A stretch of DNA of 64,000 bases from Amycolatopsis benzoatilytica AK 16/65 (GTDB taxonomy: Bacteria > Actinomycetota > Actinomycetes > Mycobacteriales > Pseudonocardiaceae), in assembly GCF_000383915.1 (NCBI RefSeq), contig NZ_KB912942.1, positions 690,506 to 754,505 of the forward strand, given 5' to 3'. The notes under the pieces were generated by a model, which did not search any database, had not been told where the DNA came from, and saw only the letters and a program-made list of their open reading frames with translations. Shown here piece after piece: positions 8,457 through 16,497 of the stretch (position 1 is its first letter; every line of letters begins with the position of its first letter). Position numbers and translations under genes: made by a program.

Positions 8457-9401
8457 TCAAGCGGAATCCGCGATCTCGCCGATCTGCTTCCGCCGTCCCG
8501 AAATCGCCGCCTGCACCGAAGTGCACGCCGCCATCAGCGCGGCGACGAACTGGTCCGCCGCGAAGACGCACGCGGTGTGCCCGGCCGGGATCTCGTACGT
8601 CGCCGCTCCGGCGATCCGCCGCGCCAGGCTGCGCTGGTGTGCCGGGGCGATGAAGCCGTCCCGTGCGGTCACCACGACCGCCGCGGGCAGGTCCAGCGTG
8701 TGCAGCCACGGGGTCGAATCGAAGCGGCCGATCTCGTCCAGCGCGACCGCGATCGCCCACGGGCTCGTGGACCGGAACTCCGCCAGCGCCCACCGGTGGT
8801 CCTCGAGCCGGGCCAGGCGCTCGCGGCGCGGTTCGCCCGGGACGAGACCGATCCGGGCCTGGTCGCGAAGCAGGTGCAGGGTGCGGCCGAACACGTCGAG
8901 CGCGACCCGCTGGCGCAGGCCGCGGCGGAAGTTGCTCGCGGTGGAACAGAGGACGAGTCCGTTGACCCGTTCCGGTGCGCGGTGCGCGGCGAGCTGGCCG
9001 ACCATGCCGCCCATGGAATAGCCGGCGACGAGGAACTGGTCGATCCCGAGCGTGTCCGCGACCGCTACGACGTCGTCCGCGCAGTCCGCGAGGCTGAACT
9101 CGTGCGCGCGGATGCCCTGGCCGTGCCAGCGCTGGTCGAACACGACCACCCGGTGGTTCGCGGACAGCCGTTTCAGCGCCGGATACCAGGTGAGCAGCCC
9201 AGTGCAGGCAACCGAGTGCAGCAGGATCACCGCGGGCGCGTGGCGCGGGCCGACGTCCACCACGACGGTTTGGCCGCGTCCGGGCAGCGACAGCGGCTGC
9301 GGATCCGGGACACCCGCGGTGGACGGGATCGTCGCCAGCTTGCGGGTGGCCTGCCAGCCGATGTCGCCGAGCGCTGATTTGAGAACCTGTTCCGCATCCA
9401 C
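8457..9401 (-). CDS. alpha/beta hydrolase (3-oxoadipate enol-lactonase-like)
   Basis: 314 aa. Canonical fold: LLHSVACTGLLTWYP oxyanion region, FDQRWHGQG, nucleophile elbow GYSMGG, a late acid in VVTARDGFIAP and the histidine in PAGHTACVF. The frame stays open far upstream through the opposite gene, but homology begins at the GTG at 9401 (VDAEQVLKSALGD), which I take as start. It is divergent from the chsE1 operon, and the shared 127-bp region contains one KstR-type box, so it may belong to the sterol regulon. The substrate, perhaps a steroid or CoA ester, is unknown. Confidence 0.72.
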   Translation of the reverse strand: MDAEQVLKSALGDIGWQATRKLATIPSTAGVPDPQPLSLPGRGQTVVVDVGPRHAPAVILLHSVACTGLLTWYPALKRLSANHRVVVFDQRWHGQGIRAHEFSLADCADDVVAVADTLGIDQFLVAGYSMGGMVGQLAAHRAPERVNGLVLCSTASNFRRGLRQRVALDVFGRTLHLLRDQARIGLVPGEPRRERLARLEDHRWALAEFRSTSPWAIAVALDEIGRFDSTPWLHTLDLPAAVVVTARDGFIAPAHQRSLARRIAGAATYEIPAGHTACVFAADQFVAALMAACTSVQAAISGRRKQIGEIADSA

Positions 9402-9493
9402 GTCGGCGTCCCGATCCTCTCCGCTTGCTCGGTCAACCTGCGGTCCGACATCGGCGTTTGGGGGTTGCCGAGCGAGCCCATTCCGGCTAAGAC

Positions 9494-9507
9494 TAGAACG
9501 TGTTCCA
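9494..9507. promoter_or_regulatory. KstR-type operator upstream of chsE1 operon
   Basis: TAGAACGTGTTCCA fits the KstR consensus TnnAACnnGTTnnA at every fixed position. It ends 21 bp before the chsE1 start and lies between two divergent genes. KstR is a TetR-family repressor released by a cholesterol-derived CoA thioester; its gene is not in the window. Confidence 0.8.
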
Positions 9508-9528
9508 CCTAGTTGCAGGGAGACCGGC

Positions 9529-10596
9529 GTGGACTTCACCCCCGACGATACGCAGGCCGAGATCGCCTCGCTCGCCGCGCAGGTGCTCGGGAAGAGCGAC
9601 GAGCCCGGCCAGCAATGGCACGCACTCGCCGAGGCGGGCTTGCTGGCGCTGCCGCTGCCCGCGGACCTCGGCGGCGACGGGCTCGGCGTCGAGCACGTCG
9701 CCCCGGTGCTGACCGAGGTCGGCCGGGTCGCGGCGGCCGTGCCCGCATACGCGGTGCTGGCGCTCGGCATCTTGCCGATCGAAGCGCTCGGCACCCCGCA
9801 GCAGCGGGCCGAGTTCCTGCCGCCGGCCGCGGCGGGAGAGGCCGTCGTCACCGCGGCCCTGCACGAACCGTCCGCGCCGCTGACCTCCATCCCCGGGACC
9901 AGCGGCGTGGCGGCGGACGGCGCGTGGACGGTAACCGGCGTCAAGACGCAGGTGCCGTACGCGGCGGAAGCGGTGCGGATCCTCGTGCCGGTGGCGCTGC
10001 CGACCGGAACCGGCGTGGCGCTGGTGGACCCGCGGGCGGACGGGGTCCAGGTGCGGCCGGCGCACAACGCGAGCGGGACACCGGAGTACACCGTGCGGCT
10101 TGACGGCGTACGGGTGACCGAGGCGGATTTCCTCCAGGACCGGACCTCCGGGCACGCGCTCCAGACGGTGCACCGCTTCGCGTTGGCGGGCGCACTCGCG
10201 CTGGGCGACGGACTGCTTGCCGGTGCCTTGGCATTGACCGCGAAGCACGTCGCCGAGCGCACCCAGTTCGGCCGGCCGCTCGCCACCTTCCAAGCCGTCG
10301 CGCAGCAGATCGCCGACGTCTACGTCGCCTCCCGCACGGTGCACTTGGCCGCGGTCTCCGCGGTCTGGCGGCTCGCGTCCGGGCTCGACGCGGACACCGA
10401 ACTGGATATCGCGGCCTACTGGCTGGCCGAGGAAACGCCGTCCGCGCTGGGGATCTGCCACCACCTGCACGGCGGGGTCGGCGTGGACCGGAGCTACCCG
10501 CTGCACCGGTACTCCTCGGCGGTGAAAGACCTCGGCCGCGCGGTCGGGGGAGCAGCGCACCGGCTCGGCCGGCTGGGCGAACGAGTGGCGGGATGA
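9529..10596 (+). CDS. chsE1: acyl-CoA dehydrogenase, ChsE1/FadE28-type subunit
   Basis: 355 aa, shorter than ordinary acyl-CoA dehydrogenases, as expected for one subunit of the alpha2beta2 steroid dehydrogenases. With the next gene it should oxidise the 3-carbon side chain (3-oxo-chol-4-ene-22-oyl-CoA type) to the enoyl-CoA. Domain order is an N-terminal helical part, a middle beta domain and a C-terminal helical domain with ERTQFGRPLATFQAVAQQIAD. The order of this and the next four genes equals the M. tuberculosis igr operon (Rv3544c-Rv3540c). GTG start with AGGGAG upstream. It overlaps the next gene by 4 bp. Confidence 0.88.
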   Translation: MDFTPDDTQAEIASLAAQVLGKSDEPGQQWHALAEAGLLALPLPADLGGDGLGVEHVAPVLTEVGRVAAAVPAYAVLALGILPIEALGTPQQRAEFLPPAAAGEAVVTAALHEPSAPLTSIPGTSGVAADGAWTVTGVKTQVPYAAEAVRILVPVALPTGTGVALVDPRADGVQVRPAHNASGTPEYTVRLDGVRVTEADFLQDRTSGHALQTVHRFALAGALALGDGLLAGALALTAKHVAERTQFGRPLATFQAVAQQIADVYVASRTVHLAAVSAVWRLASGLDADTELDIAAYWLAEETPSALGICHHLHGGVGVDRSYPLHRYSSAVKDLGRAVGGAAHRLGRLGERVAG

Positions 10597-11771
10597 CCAT
10601 GCACATCGAACTTACGGCCGCGCAGCAGGAACTGCGGGCACAGCTGCGCGAGTACTTCGCCGGACTGCTGACCGCAGAGGAGCGCAAGGCGTTGCTGCGC
10701 GAACGGCACGGGCCGGTGTACCGCGACGTGGTGCGCCGGATGGGCCGCGACGGGAAGCTCGGCGTCGGCTGGCCGAAGGAATACGGCGGCGGCGGTTTCG
10801 GCGAGATCGAGCAGCACCTCTTCGTCGACGAAGCCGCCCGCGCGGACGTCCAGTTGCCGTCGGTGACGCTGCAGACCGTCGGCCCGACGCTGCAGGCGTT
10901 CGGCACCGAGGAGCAGAAAGCGCGCTTCCTGCCGAGGATCCTGGCCGGGGAAGTGCACTTCGCGATCGGCTACACCGAACCGGAAGCGGGCACCGACCTC
11001 GCCTCGCTGCGCACCCGCGCGGTGCGCGACGGCGACCATTACGTGGTCAACGGCCAGAAGATCTTCACCACCGGCGGGCACGACGCGGACTACGTCTGGC
11101 TCGCCGTGCGCACCGACCCGGACGCGCCGAAGCACAAGGGCATCTCGATCCTCATCGTGGACACCCGCGATCCCGGTTATTCGTGGACGCCGATCATCAC
11201 CTGCGACGGCGCGCACCACGTCAACGCGACGTTCTACGAGGACGTCCGAGTGCCGGCGAACATGCTGGTGGGCGAGGAAAACCGCGGCTGGCGGCTGATC
11301 ACCACGCAGCTCAACCACGAGCGCGTGATGCTCGGCCCGGCCGGGCGCATCGGCGGCCTGCACGACCGCGTCTGGGCCTGGGCGGCCGCGCGCCGCACAC
11401 CGGACGGGACGCCGTTGCTCGACCTCCCGGACGTGCGTGCGGTGCTGGCCGAGACGTTCGCCGTCGCGCGGGTCAACGAGCTGCTGAACTGGCAGGTCGC
11501 GGCCGCGGCGGCGGACGGCTCGGTGGAGATCGCGGACGCGTCGGCGACGAAGGTGTTCGCCTCCGAACGCATCCAGCGGATCGCCCGGCTGCTGGAGGAA
11601 CTGGTCGGCCGGCACGGAGACCTCGCCGACCCGGACACCGCCGAGCTCGCCGAATGGCTCGACGTGCTGGCCAAACGGAACCTGGTGCTGACCTTCGGCG
11701 GCGGCGTCAGCGAGATCCAGCGCGAACTGATCGCCTCCGCCGGACTGAACCTGCCGAGGGTGCCGCGATGA
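10593..11771 (+). CDS. chsE2: acyl-CoA dehydrogenase, ChsE2/FadE29-type subunit
   Basis: 392 aa FAD-dependent acyl-CoA dehydrogenase, partner of the preceding subunit in the heterotetramer that dehydrogenates the sterol side-chain CoA ester. Typical blocks are GWPKEYGG, AIGYTEPEAGTDLASL (FAD/substrate region) and ATKVFASERIQRIARLLEELVG. Family knowledge: neither subunit alone forms a complete active site, because FAD sits at the subunit interface. Translation is probably coupled at both ends through ATGA overlaps. Closest named relative by position and sequence is FadE29 (Rv3543c). Confidence 0.9.
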   Translation: MTMHIELTAAQQELRAQLREYFAGLLTAEERKALLRERHGPVYRDVVRRMGRDGKLGVGWPKEYGGGGFGEIEQHLFVDEAARADVQLPSVTLQTVGPTLQAFGTEEQKARFLPRILAGEVHFAIGYTEPEAGTDLASLRTRAVRDGDHYVVNGQKIFTTGGHDADYVWLAVRTDPDAPKHKGISILIVDTRDPGYSWTPIITCDGAHHVNATFYEDVRVPANMLVGEENRGWRLITTQLNHERVMLGPAGRIGGLHDRVWAWAAARRTPDGTPLLDLPDVRAVLAETFAVARVNELLNWQVAAAAADGSVEIADASATKVFASERIQRIARLLEELVGRHGDLADPDTAELAEWLDVLAKRNLVLTFGGGVSEIQRELIASAGLNLPRVPR

Positions 11772-12676
11772 CGATCGAGGAAGCCGCCGCGAAAATCGCC
11801 GCACGGGGCGCGAGCTCGCCGAGGCTCGCGCGCGACCCGGTGAACCAGGCGATGGTCAACAACTGGGTCGAGGCGATCGGCGACGCCAACCTGGTCTACA
11901 CCGATCCGGAGTTCGCCGAGACGAGCGTCCACAAGGGACTCGTCGCGCCGCCGGCGATGGCGCAGGTGTGGACGATGCCCGGGCTGCACGGGGTGCGCGG
12001 GGACGACGATCCGCTCGGCGCGATCCTCAAGGTGCTGGACGAAGCCGGGTTCACCTCCATCGTGGCCACGAACTCCGAGCAGACCTACCACCGCTACTTG
12101 CGGCCGGGCGAACAGGTTTCGACCACGAACGTCCTGGAGGACGTCACCGGCCCGAAAAGGACCGGCCTCGGCGAAGGCTGGTTCGTCACCACCCGCACGA
12201 ACTGGTACGTGGACGGGGAACTGGTGGCGGACATGGTGTTCCGCGTGCTCAAGTTCCGCCCGCGCGAACCCGAGCCGCCGCCTTCGCCGGTGCTGCGGCC
12301 GGTGATCAGCCACGACACCGCGTTCTTCTGGGAAGGCTTGAAGGAAGGCGAGCTGCGGATCCAGCGGTGGGGCGAGGTGCTGCGGCATCCGCCCGGCCCG
12401 ATGCCGCCGGACGGTTCGCTGGACACGGTGCCGGACTACGTCGTGGCCAGCGGACGGGGAACGGTCTACAGCTTCGTCGTGCACCACCACCCGGCGGTAC
12501 CGGGCAAGCGGCTGCCGTTCGTGGTCGCGTTGGTGGAACTGGAAGAGGGCGTCCGGGTGATGGCCGAACTGCTCGACGCGGACCCAGCCGAGGTCCGTGT
12601 CGGCCTCCCGGTGACGGCCGCGTTCGTCCGGGTCGACGACGAGCTGACCCTGCCCGCTTGGAAGGTGGCGCGATGA
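11768..12676 (+). CDS. chsH2: ChsH2-type protein: MaoC-like hydratase subunit fused to DUF35
   Basis: 302 aa with two parts: a MaoC-like hot-dog domain (about residues 1-165) and a C-terminal DUF35/OB-fold domain (about 180-302, YVVASGRGTVYSFVVHHHP). With ChsH1 it hydrates the enoyl-CoA made by ChsE1/E2. The DUF35 part is known in the family to bind Ltp2 for the retro-aldol step that releases propionyl-CoA. The whole protein contains no cysteine, so the zinc ribbon often found at the start of DUF35 proteins is not present; the linker region reads LRHPPGPMPPDG. Overlaps both neighbours by 4 bp. Confidence 0.88.
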   Translation: MTIEEAAAKIAARGASSPRLARDPVNQAMVNNWVEAIGDANLVYTDPEFAETSVHKGLVAPPAMAQVWTMPGLHGVRGDDDPLGAILKVLDEAGFTSIVATNSEQTYHRYLRPGEQVSTTNVLEDVTGPKRTGLGEGWFVTTRTNWYVDGELVADMVFRVLKFRPREPEPPPSPVLRPVISHDTAFFWEGLKEGELRIQRWGEVLRHPPGPMPPDGSLDTVPDYVVASGRGTVYSFVVHHHPAVPGKRLPFVVALVELEEGVRVMAELLDADPAEVRVGLPVTAAFVRVDDELTLPAWKVAR

Positions 12677-13071
12677 CCGTCGCAGTCGGGACCGAACTGC
12701 CGCCGCTGGTGATCGAGGCGACGCCGACGTTCGTGATCAGCACCGCGCTGGCCACCCGGGACTTCCAGGACGTGCACCACGACCGGGACGCCGCGCTCGC
12801 CCGCGGGTCGAAGGACATCTTTCTCAACATCCTCACCGACACCGGTCTCGTGCAACGGTATGTGAGCGACTGGGCGGGTCCGCAGGCGTTCATCCGCTCG
12901 ATCAAGATCCGGCTCGGGGTGCCGTGCTACGCCGGCGACACGCTCACCTTCTCCGGCAAGGTGACGGCCCGCGACGGCGCGGAAATCGAGCTGGAGGTGT
13001 CCGCCGTGGACAGTCTGGGCGCGCACGTCACCGGCACGGTTTCGCTGACACTGCCGGAGGAGGACGCATGA
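12673..13071 (+). CDS. chsH1: ChsH1-type MaoC-like enoyl-CoA hydratase subunit
   Basis: 132 aa single hot-dog domain. The hydratase-2 motif is visible as RDFQDVHHDRDAALARG around residues 29-45, supplying the catalytic Asp/His pair. Family knowledge: ChsH1 carries the active-site residues while ChsH2 gives the complementary half, forming a heterotetramer specific for the bulky steroid enoyl-CoA. Fourth gene of the five-gene operon; ATGA overlaps on both sides imply coupled translation and fixed stoichiometry. Confidence 0.88.
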   Translation: MTVAVGTELPPLVIEATPTFVISTALATRDFQDVHHDRDAALARGSKDIFLNILTDTGLVQRYVSDWAGPQAFIRSIKIRLGVPCYAGDTLTFSGKVTARDGAEIELEVSAVDSLGAHVTGTVSLTLPEEDA

Positions 13072-14240
13072 CGTTCACCGGAACCACCGCGATCGCCGGG
13101 ATCGGCGCGACCGAGTTCTCCAAGGACTCCGGCCGCAGCGAACTGCGGCTGGCCTCGGAATGCGTCAGCCACGCGCTGGCCGATGCCGGCCTGAAACCGT
13201 CCGATGTGGACGGGATGGTGTCGTTCACCATGGACGGCAACGCGGAGATCGCGCTCGCCCGCGAACTGGGCATCCCGGAGCTGACGTTCTTCAGCCGGGT
13301 GCACTACGGCGGCGGGGCGGCCGCGGCGACGGTGCAGCAGGCGGCGATGGCGGTCGCCACCGGGATCGCGGATGTCGTGGTCGCGTACCGGGCGTTCAAC
13401 GAACGGTCCGGGATGCGGTTCGGCCGGGTGTCCTCGGCGGCCGCGCAGCAGGTCAATTCGTCCGGAGTGGACAATGCGTTCCACTATCCGATGGGCATCG
13501 CCACCCCGGCCGCGACGGTGGCCATGGTCGCGCGCCGGTACCTGCACGAATATGGTGCCAGCAGTGCGGATTTCGGCAAGATCGCGGTGATCGACCGAGC
13601 CCATGCGGCGACCAACCCGAAGGCCTGGTTCCATGGTCGGCCGATCACGCTGGAAGAGCATCAGGCTTCCCGGTGGGTCGCGGAACCGTTGCACCTGCTG
13701 GACTGTTGCCAAGAGAGCGATGGCGGGGTGGCGCTGGTCATCACCAGCCTGGAACGCGCACGCGACCTCCGGCAGGCGCCGGTGGTGGTCGCTGCCGCGG
13801 CGCAGGGGAGCGGACCGGACCAGTACGTGATGACCAGCTACTACCGCGACGACCTGGCCGCGCTGCCGGAGATGGGCGTGGTCGGGCGGCAGCTGTGGGC
13901 ACAGTCCGGAATCGGGCCGTCCGATGTGGACGTCGCGGTGCTGTATGACCACTTCACGCCGTATGTGTTGATGCAGCTGGAGGAACTGGGGTTCTGCGGC
14001 CGAGGGGAGGCTAAGGACTTCATCGCCGGGGACACGTTGACGATCGGCGGGAAGCTCCCGCTGAACCCGCACGGCGGCCAGCTCGGCGAGGCCTACATCC
14101 ACGGCATGAACGGCATCGCGGAGGCAGTCCGGCAGCTGCGAGGGACGGCCGCGAACCAGGTCGGCGGTGCCGGCACCGCGGTGGTGACGGCCGGAACCGG
14201 CGTGCCGACGAGCGGTTTGGTGCTGACGGGCGTTCGGTGA
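13068..14240 (+). CDS. ltp2: Ltp2-type steroid side-chain aldolase
   Basis: 390 aa thiolase-superfamily protein. It has the altered thiolase scaffold of the Ltp2 group: VDGMVSFTMDGN near the N-terminus, LLDCCQESDGGVALV in the middle and VAVLYDHFTPYVLMQLEELGFC followed by PLNPHGGQLGEAYIHGMNG. Ltp2 with the DUF35 domain of ChsH2 catalyses the retro-aldol cleavage that removes the last three side-chain carbons, giving androst-4-ene-3,17-dione and propionyl-CoA. Last gene of the operon; a dispersed palindrome follows 33 bp after the stop and may terminate transcription. Confidence 0.9.
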   Translation: MTFTGTTAIAGIGATEFSKDSGRSELRLASECVSHALADAGLKPSDVDGMVSFTMDGNAEIALARELGIPELTFFSRVHYGGGAAAATVQQAAMAVATGIADVVVAYRAFNERSGMRFGRVSSAAAQQVNSSGVDNAFHYPMGIATPAATVAMVARRYLHEYGASSADFGKIAVIDRAHAATNPKAWFHGRPITLEEHQASRWVAEPLHLLDCCQESDGGVALVITSLERARDLRQAPVVVAAAAQGSGPDQYVMTSYYRDDLAALPEMGVVGRQLWAQSGIGPSDVDVAVLYDHFTPYVLMQLEELGFCGRGEAKDFIAGDTLTIGGKLPLNPHGGQLGEAYIHGMNGIAEAVRQLRGTAANQVGGAGTAVVTAGTGVPTSGLVLTGVR

Positions 14241-14272
14241 GAGGTGCGAGCGGCTTGGTGCTGGGCCGTAGT

Positions 14273-14323
14273 CCGTGAGGGGCCCCTTGCCGGAATCTAA
14301 GTCCCTCAGGGGGCCCTTCACGG
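14273..14323. repeat. dispersed palindromic repeat, copy 1
   Basis: Imperfect palindrome (CCGTGAGGGGCCCC ... GGGGCCCTTCACGG) of the family also found at 34180, 40723, 45684, 52641 and 62293. It lies between ltp2 and the next plus-strand gene, where it could act as a terminator. This copy has more arm mismatches than the others. Confidence 0.75.
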
Positions 14324-14525
14324 CACAACCGTCGACCGAGTCACCGCAGGGTCGCCGCAGGCCCGCCGCAGGGCCGTGACGGAGTACCGGAGCGCCGCTA
14401 CCCCCGGCAGGATCACCGCTTGTCAGCCCGCGCATAACCCTTGTGGGTCAACGCGGATCACCTTATTGCTGGCTGGTGTCCCACCGCGAGCGCGTGTCAC
14501 GGTAGTGAGGACCGAGTGACGCAGC

Positions 14526-15134
14526 GTGTCCGAGAAGAGGTGCGACCGTGTCCGCCACTGCCGTCCCCTGCTGCCCGCGGTGAGCGTGCCGCTGGCGTGG
14601 CTGCTCACCGCGCTGTTCGCGTTGCTGGCGCTGCCGTGCGTGTTCCGGCTGGTGAAACTCGACTACGTCCGCCTCGGTGACCGGGTGCGCAACGGCGATC
14701 TCGCCGAACTTCTGCTGGTCGTCGCGATGGTGGCGATGCTGTCGCCGGTCGGCGGGCCGATTCCGGCGGCGGGCTGGCAGGCGGTGCTGGTGCTCACCGC
14801 GGGCTGGTTCGGCTACGCGGCCTGGCGCGATCGGTCCCACGGCTGCGCTCACCATGCGCTGTCCGCGGCCGCGATGCTGTACATGGTCACCGCGATGCCA
14901 CACGGCGGCATGGTGCACGGTCCGTGGCTCACGATGTCCACAATGGACGCTCGGCTGGCCTGGCCGGCGGTCGGCCTGGCCGCGGTGGCGTACTTCGCGG
15001 TGGACGCGGTCCGCTCCGGCGTGGCGGCGACGCGACTGCGCGGCATCGCCGTCGTCCCCGGCCACCTGTCGCGGACCTGGTGCCGGGCCGCGATGGGCGT
15101 GGGGATGGGCTGGATGCTGCTTGCTGCGGTGTAG
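14526..15134 (+). CDS. DUF5134 family membrane protein
   Basis: 202 aa with about five to six hydrophobic segments (LAWLLTALFALLALP near the start, then ELLLVVAMVAMLS, WQAVLVLTAGWFGYAAW, HHALSAAAMLYMV, WPAVGLAAVAYFAVDA and a C-terminal one). Histidine- and methionine-rich loops (SHGCAHH, MPHGGMVHGP) resemble actinobacterial DUF5134 proteins; metal handling is a guess. The start is uncertain: GTG 14526 (used) or GTG 14580, which would remove a cysteine/arginine-rich stretch before the first membrane segment. It converges on the riboflavin kinase gene. Confidence 0.6.
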   Translation: MSEKRCDRVRHCRPLLPAVSVPLAWLLTALFALLALPCVFRLVKLDYVRLGDRVRNGDLAELLLVVAMVAMLSPVGGPIPAAGWQAVLVLTAGWFGYAAWRDRSHGCAHHALSAAAMLYMVTAMPHGGMVHGPWLTMSTMDARLAWPAVGLAAVAYFAVDAVRSGVAATRLRGIAVVPGHLSRTWCRAAMGVGMGWMLLAAV

Positions 15135-15139
15135 CGGGT

Positions 15140-15607
15140 TCACCTGAGGTGCTGCACTTCGCCGTCCGGTGGCACTTCGGCCAGGTTCGGCAGCGCGTCG
15201 GCGGGATGCGCGGCGACCCATTCGCGGGTGGCGGCGACGTCGCGCCCCAGCGCGTCGATCAGCTCCTGCGACGACTCGTACGCCTCCTGGCTGCGCAGGT
15301 GCTTGCCGAGCCACACGGTCAGCCGCTCGCCGTACAGGTCGCCCTCGAAATCGAGCAGGAACGCCTCGACCAGCCTGTAGCCGTCCGCCCCGTAGTAGGT
15401 CGGGCGGCGGCCGACGGACACCGCGGAAGCCACTCGGATGCCGTCCGCCCGTTCCGCCCAGCCGGCCCACACCCCGTCGCCCAGCTCGCCGCGCTGATCG
15501 CGCAGCGCGATGTTCGCGGTGGGGAAACCCAGTTCCCGGCCGCGCTTGTCGCCGGGCTCGACCGGGCCGCGCACCACAAAGTAGGTGCCGTCTTGCTCGT
15601 CCGCCAT
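15140..15607 (-). CDS. stand-alone riboflavin kinase domain protein
   Basis: 155 aa matching only the C-terminal flavokinase domain of bifunctional RibF, which phosphorylates riboflavin to FMN with ATP. Visible marks: the GRELGFPTAN loop (residues 23-32, PTAN for Mg-ATP) and E81 in LVEAFLLDF at the usual general-base position. The FAD-synthetase half is absent. It is the last gene of a minus-strand run starting at kstD, 19 bp after the hydratase gene. The operon encodes several flavin-dependent enzymes, so a dedicated FMN supply is a reasonable inference. A normal ribF is expected elsewhere in the genome. Confidence 0.8.
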   Translation of the reverse strand: MADEQDGTYFVVRGPVEPGDKRGRELGFPTANIALRDQRGELGDGVWAGWAERADGIRVASAVSVGRRPTYYGADGYRLVEAFLLDFEGDLYGERLTVWLGKHLRSQEAYESSQELIDALGRDVAATREWVAAHPADALPNLAEVPPDGEVQHLR

Positions 15608-15626
15608 GGGACAACCGTATAACGGG

Positions 15627-16487
15627 TCAGCGGGGCACGAGCACTGTGTCGGCGAGCACAGGAGCGTCGTCTCGCTCCGGTGCGGTGGTGGTGACCAGCA
15701 AACGGCCGGTTTCCTGCCAGATCCGCACCCGCAGTCGCTCGCCGGGGAACACCACTCCGGCGAACTTCGTCCCGAATGCCGAGACGCGGTCCGGATCGCC
15801 GTCCAGGTACGCGTCCACCACGGCCTTCGCGACCACGCCGTAGGTGCACAGCCCGTGCAGGATCGGCCGGTCGAAGCCGGCGGCCTTGGCGAACGCGGGG
15901 TCGGCGTGCAGCGGGTTGCGGTCGCCGCAGAGCCGGTACAACAGGGCCTGCTGGGGCAGCGTCGGCACCTCGAGCACCGTGTCCGGTTCGCGGTCGGGCC
16001 ACTCGATCCGGTCCGACGGACCGCGTTCGCCGCCGAAGCCGCCTTCGCCCCTGGCGAAGATGCTGGACCGGGCCGTCCACAGCGCAGCGCCCGACTCGTC
16101 GACGACCTCCGTCTGCTGCACCAGCACCGCGGCCTTGCCCTTGTCGAACACGTCGACGATCCGGGTGCGCGCGAGGCCCTTGCCCTCGACCGGGATCGGC
16201 CGGTGCAGTTCGATCTCCTGCTTGCCGTGCAGCACCTTCGCCAGGTCGATGTCCACGCCGGGGAAGTCCAGCGCGGGCGGCTCGAAGGTGCGCAGGTTCG
16301 CCGCGACGGTCGCGAAAGTCGGCAGCACGCGCAGGTCACGCTCGTAGGTGTAGCGCAGCTCGCGCTCGCTCACCGGGTCCGCGCCCGCTCCGACGCCAAG
16401 GTGGTAGAGCAGCACGTCGGACGGCGTCCAGGCGAAACTGACCTCGCCGAGATCGGCGCCGATCGCGACCGCGGGATCGATGGGCAC
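15627..16487 (-). CDS. chsH3: double hot-dog enoyl-CoA hydratase (ChsH3/Rv3538-like)
   Basis: 286 aa, the same length as Rv3538 (formerly hsd4B, later ChsH3). It has two MaoC/hot-dog repeats. The C-terminal repeat holds the hydratase-2 motif YRLCGDRNPLHADPAFAKAA followed by GFDRPILHGLCTYG, with the Asp/His catalytic pair. Family knowledge: it hydrates steroid enoyl-CoA in an early round of side-chain beta-oxidation. It lies 10 bp downstream of kshB in the kstD operon. The symbol is by similarity; a more general peroxisomal-type hydratase cannot be excluded. Confidence 0.78.
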   Translation of the reverse strand: MPIDPAVAIGADLGEVSFAWTPSDVLLYHLGVGAGADPVSERELRYTYERDLRVLPTFATVAANLRTFEPPALDFPGVDIDLAKVLHGKQEIELHRPIPVEGKGLARTRIVDVFDKGKAAVLVQQTEVVDESGAALWTARSSIFARGEGGFGGERGPSDRIEWPDREPDTVLEVPTLPQQALLYRLCGDRNPLHADPAFAKAAGFDRPILHGLCTYGVVAKAVVDAYLDGDPDRVSAFGTKFAGVVFPGERLRVRIWQETGRLLVTTTAPERDDAPVLADTVLVPR

Positions 16488-16497
16488 TGGCTCTCCT

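Noticed and set aside
8457..10286. 609-codon minus-strand open frame
   Set aside because: Only the part from 9401 down has hydrolase sequence; the rest is antisense to chsE1 with low-complexity composition.
14548..14583. Short frame VSATAVPCCPR as a cysteine leader peptide
   Set aside because: It has a GAGG site, but lies inside the DUF5134 frame and no attenuator structure follows.
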